NCBI RefSeq assembly: GCF_003049725.1
Contig: NZ_QAGM01000001.1
Span: 1 to 64,000 of the forward strand
Length of the DNA stretch: 64,000 bases
Direction: 5' to 3'
From: Oceanimonas marisflavi
Lineage (GTDB): Bacteria > Pseudomonadota > Gammaproteobacteria > Enterobacterales > Aeromonadaceae
Part shown: piece by piece, positions 42,551 to 51,973 of the stretch
How positions within the stretch are numbered: the first letter of the stretch is position 1
Layout: the number at the start of each line of letters is the position of its first letter
Made by a program: the position numbers and the translations under genes
The notes under the pieces: model-generated
Database searches by the model: none
Told to the model about the DNA's origin: nothing
Seen by the model: only the letters and a program-made list of their open reading frames with translations

Positions 42551-43180
42551 TTACTTGCCGATGACCAGGCCGTATTCCTGACTGGCATCCTGCAGCCACA
42601 GCCACAGGTAGTCGGCAAAGCTGCGACGGATCACCAGCTCAAAGCTCTCGGCACCGGTGCGGCGCAGCAGCGCCGAACTCTTGGCGAATACCGTGCCCAC
42701 ACACTTGCCGGTGGGGAAGTTGGACAGGTGCACGTCATAGGGGCACGACTTGCGAATGACCATTTCCGCCTTGGGACCGGACAGTTCAATGATGGTCTGG
42801 CCGCCGCTCACATCGGTGATGGCGTAGTGGCCGGTCAGTTGCTCGCGCAGCGCCTGCTGCAGCGGGCCTTCCTGACCCCCTTCGGTGATGATCAGCCACT
42901 CGTCGGGCGACAGCCATTGCACCAGCGCCTTGTCGCTTTCCACCGAGCTGCAGGCCTGGGTGGGCAACGCCACGCCCAGTACCTTTTCCACGGTTTTGGC
43001 GAACAGCTCGTTACCGGCGTTGCCGCGCAGCACCAGGTGACCCATAAAGGCCTTTTCGCGCAGCACCACTTCACCCTGCTGATCCTGTCTGGCCAGCGCT
43101 TCCAGGTTGGCGTGATACAGCGGGGATTCCACCCGCACCTGGCGTTCTACTTCAGTCAGTTTGGCGGTGTTGTTAGACAT
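42551..43180 (-). CDS. soxG: Sarcosine oxidase gamma subunit SoxG
   Basis: The ATG at 43180 (MSNNTAKLTEVERQ) overlaps the soxA 3' end by 8 bp. The 209-residue product is the gamma subunit of heterotetrameric sarcosine oxidase; LVLRGNAGNELF, LSPDEWLII and TDVSGGQTIIELSGP are family features of its T-protein-like fold. Gamma helps hold the complex and the folate site. Part of the soxBDAG order. Confidence 0.92.
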   Translation of the reverse strand: MSNNTAKLTEVERQVRVESPLYHANLEALARQDQQGEVVLREKAFMGHLVLRGNAGNELFAKTVEKVLGVALPTQACSSVESDKALVQWLSPDEWLIITEGGQEGPLQQALREQLTGHYAITDVSGGQTIIELSGPKAEMVIRKSCPYDVHLSNFPTGKCVGTVFAKSSALLRRTGAESFELVIRRSFADYLWLWLQDASQEYGLVIGK

Positions 43181-46100
43181 GCTGACGCTCTCCTTTGGGA
43201 TCATAGAAAATCGGGCTGGTAATTTCGGCTTCCAGCACCCGGCCGTCCGCCAGCGGGCAATACACGGTTTCGCCCATTCGGTTCAGACCATCCTTGACCA
43301 CGCCCATGGCGATGTTGTGGCCCAGGTTGGCACTGTAGTAGCTGGACGACACATGGCCGACCATCGGCATCGGCAGCGGATGGTTGGGGTCCAGCACAAT
43401 CTGGGCGCCTTCCGGAATCACGGTCTTGGCTTCCTTGCACTTCAGGCCCACCAGCTGCTTGCGGTCGGTACGAGCCGTGTCTTCACGGCGCCAGGAGCGC
43501 TGGCCGATGAAGGGGAACGGCTTGTTCTTGCCCACACACCAGTCCATGTTCAGATCCTGCGGCGTCACAGAGCCATCGGTGTCCTGACCCACAATGATGA
43601 AGCCCTTTTCGGCCCGCAGCACGTGCATGGTCTCGGTACCGTAAGGGGTGATGTTGAACTCGGCACCCGCTTCCATCAGCGCTTCCCACACATGCATGCC
43701 GTAGTTGGCCTGCACGTTCACCTCAAAGCTCAGCTCACCGGTGAAGGAGATGCGGAAGATGCGGCCCTTCACGCCAGCAATGGTGGCGTCCTTCCAGGTC
43801 ATGAAGGGAAAGGCCTCACGGCTCAGATCCACGTCTTCACAGACCTTTTCCAGCACCTTGCGGCTGTTGGGACCGGAGACGGTCATGGTGGCCCAGTGAT
43901 CGGTGACGGAGGTGAAATACACTTCCAGCTCCGGCCATTCGGTCTGGTGCCACAGCTCCAGCCACTGCAGTACGCCCGCGGCGCCGCCGGTGGTGGTGGT
44001 CATCACAAAGTGCTCGTCGGTGATGCAGGAAGTCACACCATCGTCAAACACCATGCCGTCTTCTTTACACATCAGGCCGTAGCGGCAGAAACCGGGGTTC
44101 AGCTTGGCCCAGGCGTTGGTGTAAATACGCTGCAGGAACTCCCGCGCATCCTTGCCCTGAATGTCGATCTTGCCCAGGGTGGAAGCATCGAGAATACCCA
44201 CGCTGGTACGGGTGGCCACACACTCGCGGTTCACCGCCTGATGCATGTCTTCGCCCGCCTTGGGGAAGTACCAGGGACGCTTCCACTGGCCCACGTCTTC
44301 AAATTCGGCGCCGTTTTTCACGTGCCAGGCATGCATGGCGCTGAAGCGGGCCGGGTCGAACAGGTGACCCGCGTCACGACCGGCAAAGGCGCCCATGGTG
44401 ATCGGGGTGTAGTTCGGACGGAAAATGGTGGTGCCGGTTTCCGGAATGCTCTTGCCCATGGCATTGGCGGCAATGGCCATGCCGTTGATGTTGCCCAGCT
44501 TGCCCTGATCGGTACCAAAGCCCATGGCGGTGTAACGCTTGATGTGCTCGATGGACTCAAAGCCTTCACGCACGGCCAGCTCGATGCCGGCGGCGGTGAC
44601 GTCGTTCTGGTAGTCGACGAACTGCTTGGGCGCACGGCTGGTGGCACGGCTGTGAGGCACCAGGAACAGGGCCTGAGCCTGATCTTCGCGCGGATCCGTG
44701 GTCTTGACGTCGGCATCCACCACATTGGCAGAAAGCTCACCGTAACCGGTGGCCTCGGCGGCTTCCCGGCCGGCCTTCAGGCCTTCGTTGAGCACGGCAG
44801 ACAGACCATAGGTACCCTGCACGCCGCCGGCCAGCAGCTGCTTCTGCACGGTTTCGCCGGGCACAAAGCCAATGACATCGGCGTTCCACACCGGACGGGA
44901 GCCGGTGTGGGCGGTCAGGTGAACCACCGGGCTCCAGCCACCGGAAGTGGCGATGGTGTCACAGTTCAGGGACACGGCGTCGCCGGTCACACGGCTGCCG
45001 TCGCTGGTGATGGGAGCCACTTTGGCGCCGTTCACCCGCTTCTTGCCGGTGGCTTCGATCAGGCCATGACCGGTGTAGATCTTCACGCCACGGGCCTTGA
45101 GTTGCTGGTAGCGTTCGCCGCTGGGGTTGGAACGGCTGTCGACTACCGCCACCACATCGCGGCCGGCTTCCAGCCAGTCGATGGCAGCCTGATAGCCGTA
45201 ATCGTTGCAGGTCATCAGCACCAGGCTGTTGCCCGGAGCCACGCCGTAGCGGTTCACATAGGTGGACAGGGCGCTGGCCACAAAGCAGCCGGGCAGATCG
45301 TTGTTGGCGAACACCAGCGGACGCTCCTGGGCGCCGGTGGCCAGCACCACGCGACCGGCACGAATGCGGTGAATACGCTGACGGGTCTTGCCGGTGATGC
45401 GCTCGCCCAGATGATCGGTGCGACGCTCCATCACGGACACAAAGTTCTGATCGTAGTAACCGGTCGCCGTGCTGCGCGGCAGCAGGGTCACGTCGGGCAG
45501 GTTTTCCAGCTCTTTTACCGCCGCTTCCACCCAGGCAGCCGGGGCCTGACCGTTGATGGGCTGCGTGCTGTGCAGCAGGTGACCACCGAACTCGTTCTGC
45601 TCGTCCACCAGAATAACGCGGGCGCCACGGCGACCGGCCGCCAGGGCCGCGGTCAGACCGGCGGCACCGCCACCCACCACCAGCACATCGCAGTGATGGT
45701 TGAGCTTGTCATAGGTATCCGGATCCCGCTCTCTGGGCACGCGACCCAGGCCGGCGGCCTTGCGGATCAGGTGCTCGTACTTGGGCCACATGGACTGCGG
45801 GTACATAAAGGTTTTGTAGTAGAAGCCGGGGGGCATCATGCTGCCGCCGAGCTTGCCCATCACACCCATGATGTCCTTGTCGACATTCGGCCAGCCGTTG
45901 GTGCTGGCAGCGGTCAGGCCGTCGTACAGCTCGGCCTGGGTACCGCGAATGTTCGGAATCATGGTGGCTTCAGAAGAGCCCACCTGCAGAATGCAGTTCG
46001 GCTCGTCGGCGCCGGCGGCCATGATGCCGCGGGGACGGGAATACTTGAACGAACGGCCTACCACGTCCACACCGTTGGCCAGCAGGGCCGAGGCAATGGT

Positions 46101-46202
46101 GTCACCGGCCAGGCCTTCATAGCGCTTGCCGTTGAAAATAAAGTTGAGCGGCTTGCCGGCGTCTACCCGGCCCTTGCCCTGAATGCGGTTCTGCTGGCTC
46201 AT
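43173..46202 (-). CDS. soxA: Sarcosine oxidase alpha subunit SoxA
   Basis: This large subunit oxidises sarcosine to glycine and passes the methyl carbon to tetrahydrofolate. The 1009-residue protein has an N-terminal ferredoxin-like domain (about 1-110), an NAD/FAD domain with LVVGGGAAGLTAALAAGRR (near 170-190), and a C-terminal aminomethyltransferase (GcvT-like) half with GVTSCITDEHFVMTTTTGG. It overlaps soxD by 4 bp and soxG by 8 bp, so subunits are coupled. A long open frame on the opposite strand (43161-46241) is a GC-driven shadow. Confidence 0.97.
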   Translation of the reverse strand: MSQQNRIQGKGRVDAGKPLNFIFNGKRYEGLAGDTIASALLANGVDVVGRSFKYSRPRGIMAAGADEPNCILQVGSSEATMIPNIRGTQAELYDGLTAASTNGWPNVDKDIMGVMGKLGGSMMPPGFYYKTFMYPQSMWPKYEHLIRKAAGLGRVPRERDPDTYDKLNHHCDVLVVGGGAAGLTAALAAGRRGARVILVDEQNEFGGHLLHSTQPINGQAPAAWVEAAVKELENLPDVTLLPRSTATGYYDQNFVSVMERRTDHLGERITGKTRQRIHRIRAGRVVLATGAQERPLVFANNDLPGCFVASALSTYVNRYGVAPGNSLVLMTCNDYGYQAAIDWLEAGRDVVAVVDSRSNPSGERYQQLKARGVKIYTGHGLIEATGKKRVNGAKVAPITSDGSRVTGDAVSLNCDTIATSGGWSPVVHLTAHTGSRPVWNADVIGFVPGETVQKQLLAGGVQGTYGLSAVLNEGLKAGREAAEATGYGELSANVVDADVKTTDPREDQAQALFLVPHSRATSRAPKQFVDYQNDVTAAGIELAVREGFESIEHIKRYTAMGFGTDQGKLGNINGMAIAANAMGKSIPETGTTIFRPNYTPITMGAFAGRDAGHLFDPARFSAMHAWHVKNGAEFEDVGQWKRPWYFPKAGEDMHQAVNRECVATRTSVGILDASTLGKIDIQGKDAREFLQRIYTNAWAKLNPGFCRYGLMCKEDGMVFDDGVTSCITDEHFVMTTTTGGAAGVLQWLELWHQTEWPELEVYFTSVTDHWATMTVSGPNSRKVLEKVCEDVDLSREAFPFMTWKDATIAGVKGRIFRISFTGELSFEVNVQANYGMHVWEALMEAGAEFNITPYGTETMHVLRAEKGFIIVGQDTDGSVTPQDLNMDWCVGKNKPFPFIGQRSWRREDTARTDRKQLVGLKCKEAKTVIPEGAQIVLDPNHPLPMPMVGHVSSSYYSANLGHNIAMGVVKDGLNRMGETVYCPLADGRVLEAEITSPIFYDPKGERQHV

Positions 46203-46486
46203 GACTGGCCTCCTTGCTTCGGCTGTTCGCCCACCTTGTAGGTTTCCTTGAATTCATAAGTCACTGTGTGCCGGGTCGCGTTGAAGAACTTGCGGCAACC
46301 GGCGGCGTGGTACCACATCTCGTGATGCAGGCCACGGGGATTCTTGCGCAGGAACAGGTACTCGGCCCATTCCTGGTCGCTCAGCGCATTGGGATCGGCG
46401 GGACGGGCAATGTGCGCCTCGCCGCCGTAGTTGAACTCTTCTTCTTCCCGGTGTTCGCCGCAGTGCGGACAATAAATGTAAAACAT
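46199..46486 (-). CDS. soxD: Sarcosine oxidase delta subunit SoxD
   Basis: This 95-residue subunit binds zinc near the FMN/FAD subunits. It starts MFYIYCPHCGEHREEEEF; CPHC plus a later Cys/His (HAAGCRKFFNATRHTV) are the likely zinc ligands. Gap to soxB is 12 bp and its end overlaps soxA. Confidence 0.95.
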   Translation of the reverse strand: MFYIYCPHCGEHREEEEFNYGGEAHIARPADPNALSDQEWAEYLFLRKNPRGLHHEMWYHAAGCRKFFNATRHTVTYEFKETYKVGEQPKQGGQS

Positions 46487-46498
46487 TGTCTCTCTCCT

Positions 46499-47752
46499 TT
46501 AGTGGGCAACGCCGGCTGCGCCGTGCTCGTCGATCAGGTGACCGGTGGTAAAGCGGTCCACGTTAAACGGTTTGGCCAGGGGATGCGGATCGTCCTTGGC
46601 AATGGTGTGGGCGAACACGTTGCCCGAGCCCGGGGTGGCCTTGAAGCCGCCAGTGCCCCAGCCGCAGTTGAAATACAGGCCCTTGATGTGGGTCTTGGAA
46701 ATAATCGGACAGGCATCCGGACAGGTGTCCACAATACCGCCCCAGGTCCGGTTCAGGCGCACCCGGCTGAAGATGGGGAACATTTCCACAATCGCCGCCA
46801 TGGTGTGCTCCACCACCGGGAAGGAGCCGCGCTGGCCGTAGCCCAGGTAGCTGTCGATACCGGCGCCGATCACCAGGTCACCCTTGTCGGACTGGGATAC
46901 ATAGCCGTGTACGTGGTTGGACATGACCACAGTGTCGAGAATCGGCTTCACCGGCTCGGATACCATGGCCTGCAGCGGGTGGGATTCCAGCGGCAGCTTC
47001 ATGCCCACCATGTTGGCCATCACGCCGGAGTTGCCGGCGGTGACGCAGGCCACCTTGGGCGCCTTGATAAAGCCGCGGGTAGTCTCTACGCCGGTGACGG
47101 CGCCGTTTTCACGGCGAATGCCGGTCACTTCGGTCTGCTGAATGAGGTGCACACCCATGGCGTCGGCGGCGCGGGCAAAGCCCCAGGCCACGGCGTCGTG
47201 ACGGGCGGTGCCGCCGCGGGGCTGCCAGGACGCACCCAGCACCGGATAACGGGCATTCTTGGAGCAGTCCAGAATGGGCACCAGATCCTGCACGTCCTTG
47301 GTGTAGAGCACTTCACTGTCGATGCCGTTCAGGCGGTTGGCGTTGACCCGGCGCTCGATATCGCGCATGTCCTGCAGGGTGTGACCCAGGTTGAGTACAC
47401 CGCGCTGGCTGAACATCAGGTTGTAGTTCAGATCCTGGGCCAGACCTTCCCACAGCTTCATGGAGTGCTCATAGAGGTGAGCGGCTTCGTCCCACAGGTA
47501 GTTGGAACGTACGATGGTGGTGTTACGGGCGGTGTTGCCGCCACCCAGGTAGCCCTTTTCGATCACCGCCACGTTGGTGATGCCGTGCTCCTTGGCCAGG
47601 TAGTAGGCCGTGGCCAGGCCGTGGCCGCCGCCGCCCACGATGATCACGTCATAGCCTTCGTGCTTGGGCGTGGGGTTGCGCCACACTTTCTGCCAGTTCT
47701 CGTGGTGGGTCAGGGCATGCTTGAGCAGCCCGAATCCTGAATATTTCTGCAT
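46499..47752 (-). CDS. soxB: Sarcosine oxidase beta subunit SoxB
   Basis: The ATG at 47752 ([20 protein letters not shown]) matches known SoxB starts; the frame is open to 47809. The 417-residue DAO-type flavoprotein has the Rossmann motif [20 protein letters not shown] (near 35-55) and later [20 protein letters not shown] at its C-terminus. It carries the substrate-oxidising FAD and the covalent FMN of the complex. It lies 85 bp after glyA. Confidence 0.95.
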   Translation of the reverse strand: MQKYSGFGLLKHALTHHENWQKVWRNPTPKHEGYDVIIVGGGGHGLATAYYLAKEHGITNVAVIEKGYLGGGNTARNTTIVRSNYLWDEAAHLYEHSMKLWEGLAQDLNYNLMFSQRGVLNLGHTLQDMRDIERRVNANRLNGIDSEVLYTKDVQDLVPILDCSKNARYPVLGASWQPRGGTARHDAVAWGFARAADAMGVHLIQQTEVTGIRRENGAVTGVETTRGFIKAPKVACVTAGNSGVMANMVGMKLPLESHPLQAMVSEPVKPILDTVVMSNHVHGYVSQSDKGDLVIGAGIDSYLGYGQRGSFPVVEHTMAAIVEMFPIFSRVRLNRTWGGIVDTCPDACPIISKTHIKGLYFNCGWGTGGFKATPGSGNVFAHTIAKDDPHPLAKPFNVDRFTTGHLIDEHGAAGVAH

Positions 47753-47837
47753 TGTGGTCACCTGTTGATTGAAATCCGTGTCCGTTGATTGCTGCGAGCC
47801 GGGGCGCACCCCGGCGTCGGCGTCTTCCTTTGGCGGC

Positions 47838-49091
47838 TTAGCGATACACCGGGAAATAGCTGCAAAGGCTGGCTACCTGGTCCTTGACCGAGATGATCAC
47901 CTCGGGGTCGTCCATGTGCTCCAGAATGTCGCAGATCCAGCCCGCCAGCTGGCGGCAGTGCTCGGCCCTGAAGCCACGGCTGGTTACCGCCGGGGTACCG
48001 ATGCGCAGGCCCGAAGTCACAAAAGGCGGCTGCGGGTCATTGGGCACCGCATTCTTGTTGACGGTAATGTTGGCCTCGCCCAGAACTCTGTCTGCGTCCT
48101 TGCCGGTAATGCCCCGGGCAGAGAGATCCAGCAGGAACAGATGGTTCTCGGTACCGTTTGAAACCACATCAAAACCGCGGCTCTGAAACACTTCCACCAT
48201 GGCCTGGGCGTTTTCCACCACGGCTTTCTGATAGTCGCGGAACTCGGGCTTGAGCGCCTCGGCAAAGGCCACGGCCTTGGCGGCAATGGCGTGCATCAGT
48301 GGGCCACCCTGGCCACCGGGGAACACGGCGGCGTTGAGTTTCTTTTCCAGCTCCGGATTGGCTTTCGCCAGGATCAGGCCGCCACGGGGGCCACGCAGGG
48401 TCTTGTGGGTGGTGGTGGTGACCACGTCGGCAAAGGGCACCGGGTTGGGATAAACACCGGCAGCCACCAGGCCGGCCACGTGGGCCATGTCCACGAACAG
48501 ATACGCTCCCACCTTGTCGGCGATGGCGCGGAACCGGGCCCAGTCCATGATCTGGGAGTAGGCGGAGAAACCGGCCACGATCATTTTCGGCTTGTGCTCC
48601 AGCGCCAGCTGCTCGACCTGGTCGTAGTCCACCTCGCCGGTGGTGTCGTTCAGGCCGTACTGCACGGCGTTATAGATCTTGCCGGAGAAGCTCACCTTGG
48701 CGCCGTGGGTCAGGTGACCGCCGTGGGCCAGGCTCATGCCCAGCACGGTGTCGCCGGGGGCGCACAGGGCCATGTAGACGGCGGCGTTGGCCTGGGAGCC
48801 GGAGTGGGGCTGCACGTTGGCGTAATCGGCGCCGAACAGCTCCTTGGCACGATCAATGGCCAGCTGCTCCACCTTGTCTACCGCTTCGCAGCCGCCGTAA
48901 TAGCGCTTGCCCGGGTAGCCTTCCGCATATTTGTTGGTGAGTACCGAGCCCTGCGCTTCCATTACCGCCGGGCTGGTGTAGTTTTCCGAGGCAATCAGTT
49001 CAATGTGCTGCTCCTGACGGCTGGCCTCTTCTTCCATCGCCGACCACAGGGCCGGATCGATATCCTGAATGCGGGTGTGCTTGCTGAACAT
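47838..49091 (-). CDS. glyA: Serine hydroxymethyltransferase GlyA
   Basis: GlyA interconverts glycine plus 5,10-methylene-tetrahydrofolate and serine, consuming both products of sarcosine oxidation. The ATG at 49091 ([20 protein letters not shown]) has a perfect AAGGAGG. Family motifs are present: [32 protein letters not shown], and the PLP-lysine segment [16 protein letters not shown]. 417 residues. As first gene of the sox operon it is likely a catabolic paralogue; a housekeeping glyA is presumably elsewhere. Confidence 0.96.
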   Translation of the reverse strand: MFSKHTRIQDIDPALWSAMEEEASRQEQHIELIASENYTSPAVMEAQGSVLTNKYAEGYPGKRYYGGCEAVDKVEQLAIDRAKELFGADYANVQPHSGSQANAAVYMALCAPGDTVLGMSLAHGGHLTHGAKVSFSGKIYNAVQYGLNDTTGEVDYDQVEQLALEHKPKMIVAGFSAYSQIMDWARFRAIADKVGAYLFVDMAHVAGLVAAGVYPNPVPFADVVTTTTHKTLRGPRGGLILAKANPELEKKLNAAVFPGGQGGPLMHAIAAKAVAFAEALKPEFRDYQKAVVENAQAMVEVFQSRGFDVVSNGTENHLFLLDLSARGITGKDADRVLGEANITVNKNAVPNDPQPPFVTSGLRIGTPAVTSRGFRAEHCRQLAGWICDILEHMDDPEVIISVKDQVASLCSYFPVYR

Positions 49092-49408
49092 TCCGTAACC
49101 TCCTTGCTCGCACCGGTCGCTGCCCGGTGTCTGTTCATCCATTCGGCGCCGCTCTGGGCCTGCCGGTTGTGCTTTGACGGCATACTACTGCCGGGGAAGT
49201 GCACGCAGATGACTGGTTGCGGCCCAATGCTGCGTATTTGCGACAAAAAATCACATTTCAGCAACATTCGTGATCTGGATCCGTTCTTGTCAGCAAGGTT
49301 GTACACAGAGCAAAAGGTGCAAACCCCGTGCCGGCGGGGTAAACTCCGGTTAACATGCCGTTACATAAACCAACGCCGCCCACCACGGCGCCTTCATTAC
49401 GCACAAAC
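49092..49408. promoter_or_regulatory. Divergent glyA/AraC-regulator intergenic region
   Basis: This 317-bp region holds no gene. It should contain promoters for the sox operon and the regulator. Three TGCG-containing half-sites recur at 49217-49221, 49230-49234 and 49238-49242 (TTGCG, CTGCG, TTGCG) and might be AraC-type contact points; I could not place -35/-10 boxes confidently. Confidence 0.35.
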
Positions 49409-50470
49409 ATGTCTCAAGTCAGTGAAAAACGTCACTTCAGCCACCGGCTGCGTGATGCCAACAGCGCCTTTCTGCCCGCCCGCACCGCCGGCAATGCGCC
49501 GGTAAGGGTGGGCTTTGTACTGCTGCCCCACTTTTCCATGATGGCCTTTACCGCCGCCGTCGACGCCCTGGTCACCGCCAATCTGGTGCAGTCCACGCCC
49601 CTGTTCACCATCACCAGTTACGGCCTGAACAGCACTACGGTGCGCAGCGATCTGGCCATCGACATCTCCGCCAATCACACCCTGGATGTGCTGCCGCTGG
49701 AAGGGGACGAAGCCCTCGATGTGGTGGTGGTGTGCGGCGGCTTTCGCTGCGATCTGTCCGAGCAGCTGCTGCTGACCCGCAAACTGAGACTGGCCAACCG
49801 CAAGGAAAAGGTGCTGGCCGGACTGTGGAACGGCGCCGTGGCCCTGGCCCACGCCGGCGCCCTGGACGGGCTGTGCTGTGCCATTCATCCGGACAACCAC
49901 AGCTATGCCCGGGAGCGCTTTCCCGCGGTGGAAGTGTCCAGTCAGGCCATGGTGGTGGATGCCCGCACCCTGACCTGCGCCGGCCCCAGCAGCGCCCTGG
50001 AAATGATGCTGATGATGATAGAGCGGCTGCACGGCCCCGACACGGTGCGCGCCATTCGCGAAATTCTGAGCAGCGACCGGCTTGCCGACAGCAGCGAAAC
50101 CCGGCTCGCCCTGGCGGAAAACGATCCCACCCTGCCCGGGGCGCTGCGGGATCTGCTGCGGCTGATGAACAGCAACATTGAAGAGCCCCTGGGCATTGAA
50201 GAGCTGGCCGGTTATGTCAACCTGTCGCGGCGTCGGGTGGAGCGGCTGTTTCAGACCCACCTGCAGACCACCCCGTCCCGTTATTACCTGGAATTGCGCA
50301 TTACCCAGGCCCGCCGTCTGCTGTTGCAGAGCGACGCCAGCATTGCCAACATTGCGGTGGCCTGCGGCTTTGCCAGCTCCACCCATTTCAGCCATTGCTT
50401 CAAGGACTTTTTCGGAGTATCTCCCAGCCAGGCGCGGCAGTTGCGGCGTACCGGCACCGCCGCCCGCTGA
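49409..50470 (+). CDS. GbdR-like AraC/GlxA-family regulator
   Basis: The ATG at 49409 (MSQVSEKRHFSHRL) is preferred, with 49355 as alternative; neither has a strong ribosome site. About 354 residues: an N-terminal class I glutamine amidotransferase-like domain (VGFVLLPHFSMMAFTAAVDA, with WNGAVALAHAGALDG) and two C-terminal AraC helix-turn-helices (IEELAGYVNLSRRRVERLF and IAVACGFASSTHFSHCFKDF). GbdR regulators activate glycine betaine and dimethylglycine catabolism. Divergence from glyA-sox supports that role. Confidence 0.85.
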   Translation: MSQVSEKRHFSHRLRDANSAFLPARTAGNAPVRVGFVLLPHFSMMAFTAAVDALVTANLVQSTPLFTITSYGLNSTTVRSDLAIDISANHTLDVLPLEGDEALDVVVVCGGFRCDLSEQLLLTRKLRLANRKEKVLAGLWNGAVALAHAGALDGLCCAIHPDNHSYARERFPAVEVSSQAMVVDARTLTCAGPSSALEMMLMMIERLHGPDTVRAIREILSSDRLADSSETRLALAENDPTLPGALRDLLRLMNSNIEEPLGIEELAGYVNLSRRRVERLFQTHLQTTPSRYYLELRITQARRLLLQSDASIANIAVACGFASSTHFSHCFKDFFGVSPSQARQLRRTGTAAR

Positions 50471-50513
50471 CTTTTGACCATCGAACAGAAATTATCGACA
50501 ACACGAGCATGAT

Positions 50514-51233
50514 ATGGATATCAGCATTCTGATAGTGGAAGACGACGACATCACCCGGGACTGCCTGGCCGACTACTTTCGCCAGGAGCAATATAAAGTG
50601 CACTGCGCCGCCAGCGCCGAAGAAGCCGAGCAACGGCTGCAGGCCGAGCCCGTGGATCTGGTCCTGCTCGACATACGCCTGCCGGGCAAGGACGGCCTCA
50701 CCCTGACCCGGGAAATCCGCGCTCAGGCAGACACCGGCATTATTCTGGTGACCAGCCGCCAGGACGAAATTGAGCGCATCATCGGTCTTGAATGCGGCGC
50801 CGATGAATATGTGTCCAAGCCCTTTAACCCCCGCGAGCTGCTGGCCCGGACCAAGAACCTGGCCCGCCGGGTGCGCGCCGCCGCTCCCCGCCAGCCAGCC
50901 ACCACCGCCAACCTGCGCCGCTTTGATCAGTGGCGGGTCGATCTCGACCGCCGTCTGCTGCTCAGCGAGCAGGACGAAGCCACCCCCCTCACTCACGGCG
51001 AATACCAGCTGCTGTGCGCCTTTATCCATCATGCCGGCCAGACCCTGTCCCGGGACCAGCTGCTGGATCGTATCAAGAACCGGGAATGGGCGCCCAACGA
51101 CCGCACCGTGGATGTGCTGGTGGGCCGGCTGCGGCGCAAGCTGAAGGACGATCCGGCCAGCCCCCGCATTATTCTTACGGTGCATGGCGCCGGTTATGTA
51201 TTTACTCCCAGGGCGGTGCCATGTTGCGGATAA
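50514..51233 (+). CDS. OmpR-family response regulator (TorR-like)
   Basis: The 239-residue protein has a receiver (EDDD at 9-12, Asp53 in LLDIRLPG, Lys in EYVSKPFNPREL) and a C-terminal winged helix (DRTVDVLVGRLRRKLKDD, VHGAGYVF). The layout matches TorR/ArcA-type partners of hybrid kinases. It overlaps the solute-binding protein gene by 13 bp. The target is unknown; the nhaC-type gene downstream of the cassette is the obvious candidate. Confidence 0.88.
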   Translation: MDISILIVEDDDITRDCLADYFRQEQYKVHCAASAEEAEQRLQAEPVDLVLLDIRLPGKDGLTLTREIRAQADTGIILVTSRQDEIERIIGLECGADEYVSKPFNPRELLARTKNLARRVRAAAPRQPATTANLRRFDQWRVDLDRRLLLSEQDEATPLTHGEYQLLCAFIHHAGQTLSRDQLLDRIKNREWAPNDRTVDVLVGRLRRKLKDDPASPRIILTVHGAGYVFTPRAVPCCG

Positions 51234-51973
51234 CGTTACTGCTGCTGACGCTGTTGTCTCCGTCGGCCCTTGCCGTGCCCCGTACCGTCACCGCCTGCGG
51301 CCATCCGGTGTCCCCACCCCTGTCCTGGGAGCAGAACGGCGAGCTCACCGGCATCACCCCCCATCTGGCGCGCAAGCTGCTGGCCGAACACGGCTACCGG
51401 GTGGATATGCGGGTATTCGGCAACTGGGAGCGCTGCCAGATGGCAGCCCGCCAGGGCAAGGTGGATCTGGTGGTGGCCGCCTACAAAACAAAAGAACGGG
51501 ATCGGCACTTTGTCTTCAGCACCACCCCCATTGTGGCCGATCCGGTCGTGCTGTTTACCCATTTCGGCAATGGCAGTCGTACCCCCTGGAACCTGACCGA
51601 CAAAACCCTGGGGCTGCTGCTTGGTGACAGCTTTGGCGATGAGTTCGACCACCTCGTCGCCGGCCACCCTCATGTGGAGCGGGTGGCCACCGGCCGGCAG
51701 AACTTCCGCAAGCTGGCCCTGGGGCGTATCGACTATATGCCCATAGGACTTGCCACCGGCAAGCTGCAGGCGCAAAAACTCGGGCTCACCGGGCAGTTAC
51801 TGCCCCTGCCCGAGCTGCTGACCCTGGAGCACTATCATCTGGCCATTCCCAAGGGCTCGGTGCTGGAGCCGCTGCTGCCGGCGCTGTCGGCCCGGCTGCA
51901 GACTCTGGTCGACGAGCACTACATTGAACAGATCACTCCCTCTTTTGAACGCCATTACCTGGACGCCCCCTGA
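51221..51973 (+). CDS. Periplasmic solute-binding protein (SBP family 3), sensory
   Basis: The ATG at 51221 starts inside the regulator gene. The 250-residue product has a signal peptide (MLRITLLLLTLLSPSALA) and an SBP family 3 fold, with FGNWERCQMAARQGKVDLVV and IDYMPIGLATGKLQA. These proteins normally bind amino acids, but no ABC transporter genes are adjacent. Its position between a response regulator and a hybrid kinase suggests it detects a ligand for the kinase, as TorT does for TorS. The ligand is unknown. Confidence 0.82.
   Translation: MLRITLLLLTLLSPSALAVPRTVTACGHPVSPPLSWEQNGELTGITPHLARKLLAEHGYRVDMRVFGNWERCQMAARQGKVDLVVAAYKTKERDRHFVFSTTPIVADPVVLFTHFGNGSRTPWNLTDKTLGLLLGDSFGDEFDHLVAGHPHVERVATGRQNFRKLALGRIDYMPIGLATGKLQAQKLGLTGQLLPLPELLTLEHYHLAIPKGSVLEPLLPALSARLQTLVDEHYIEQITPSFERHYLDAP

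Noticed and set aside
41529-42605. Longer purU start at 42605
   Set aside because: The extra N-terminal residues are translated REP sequence, and the ATG at 42395 has a strong ribosome site and matches the family start.
43161-46241. 1026-codon open frame on plus opposite soxA
   Set aside because: Its translation is low-complexity (His/Gly/Val-rich) and it mirrors the well-supported soxA gene; a typical shadow frame in GC-rich DNA.
46214-47740. 508-codon open frame on plus opposite soxB and soxD
   Set aside because: Shadow of confidently identified genes, no recognisable domains.
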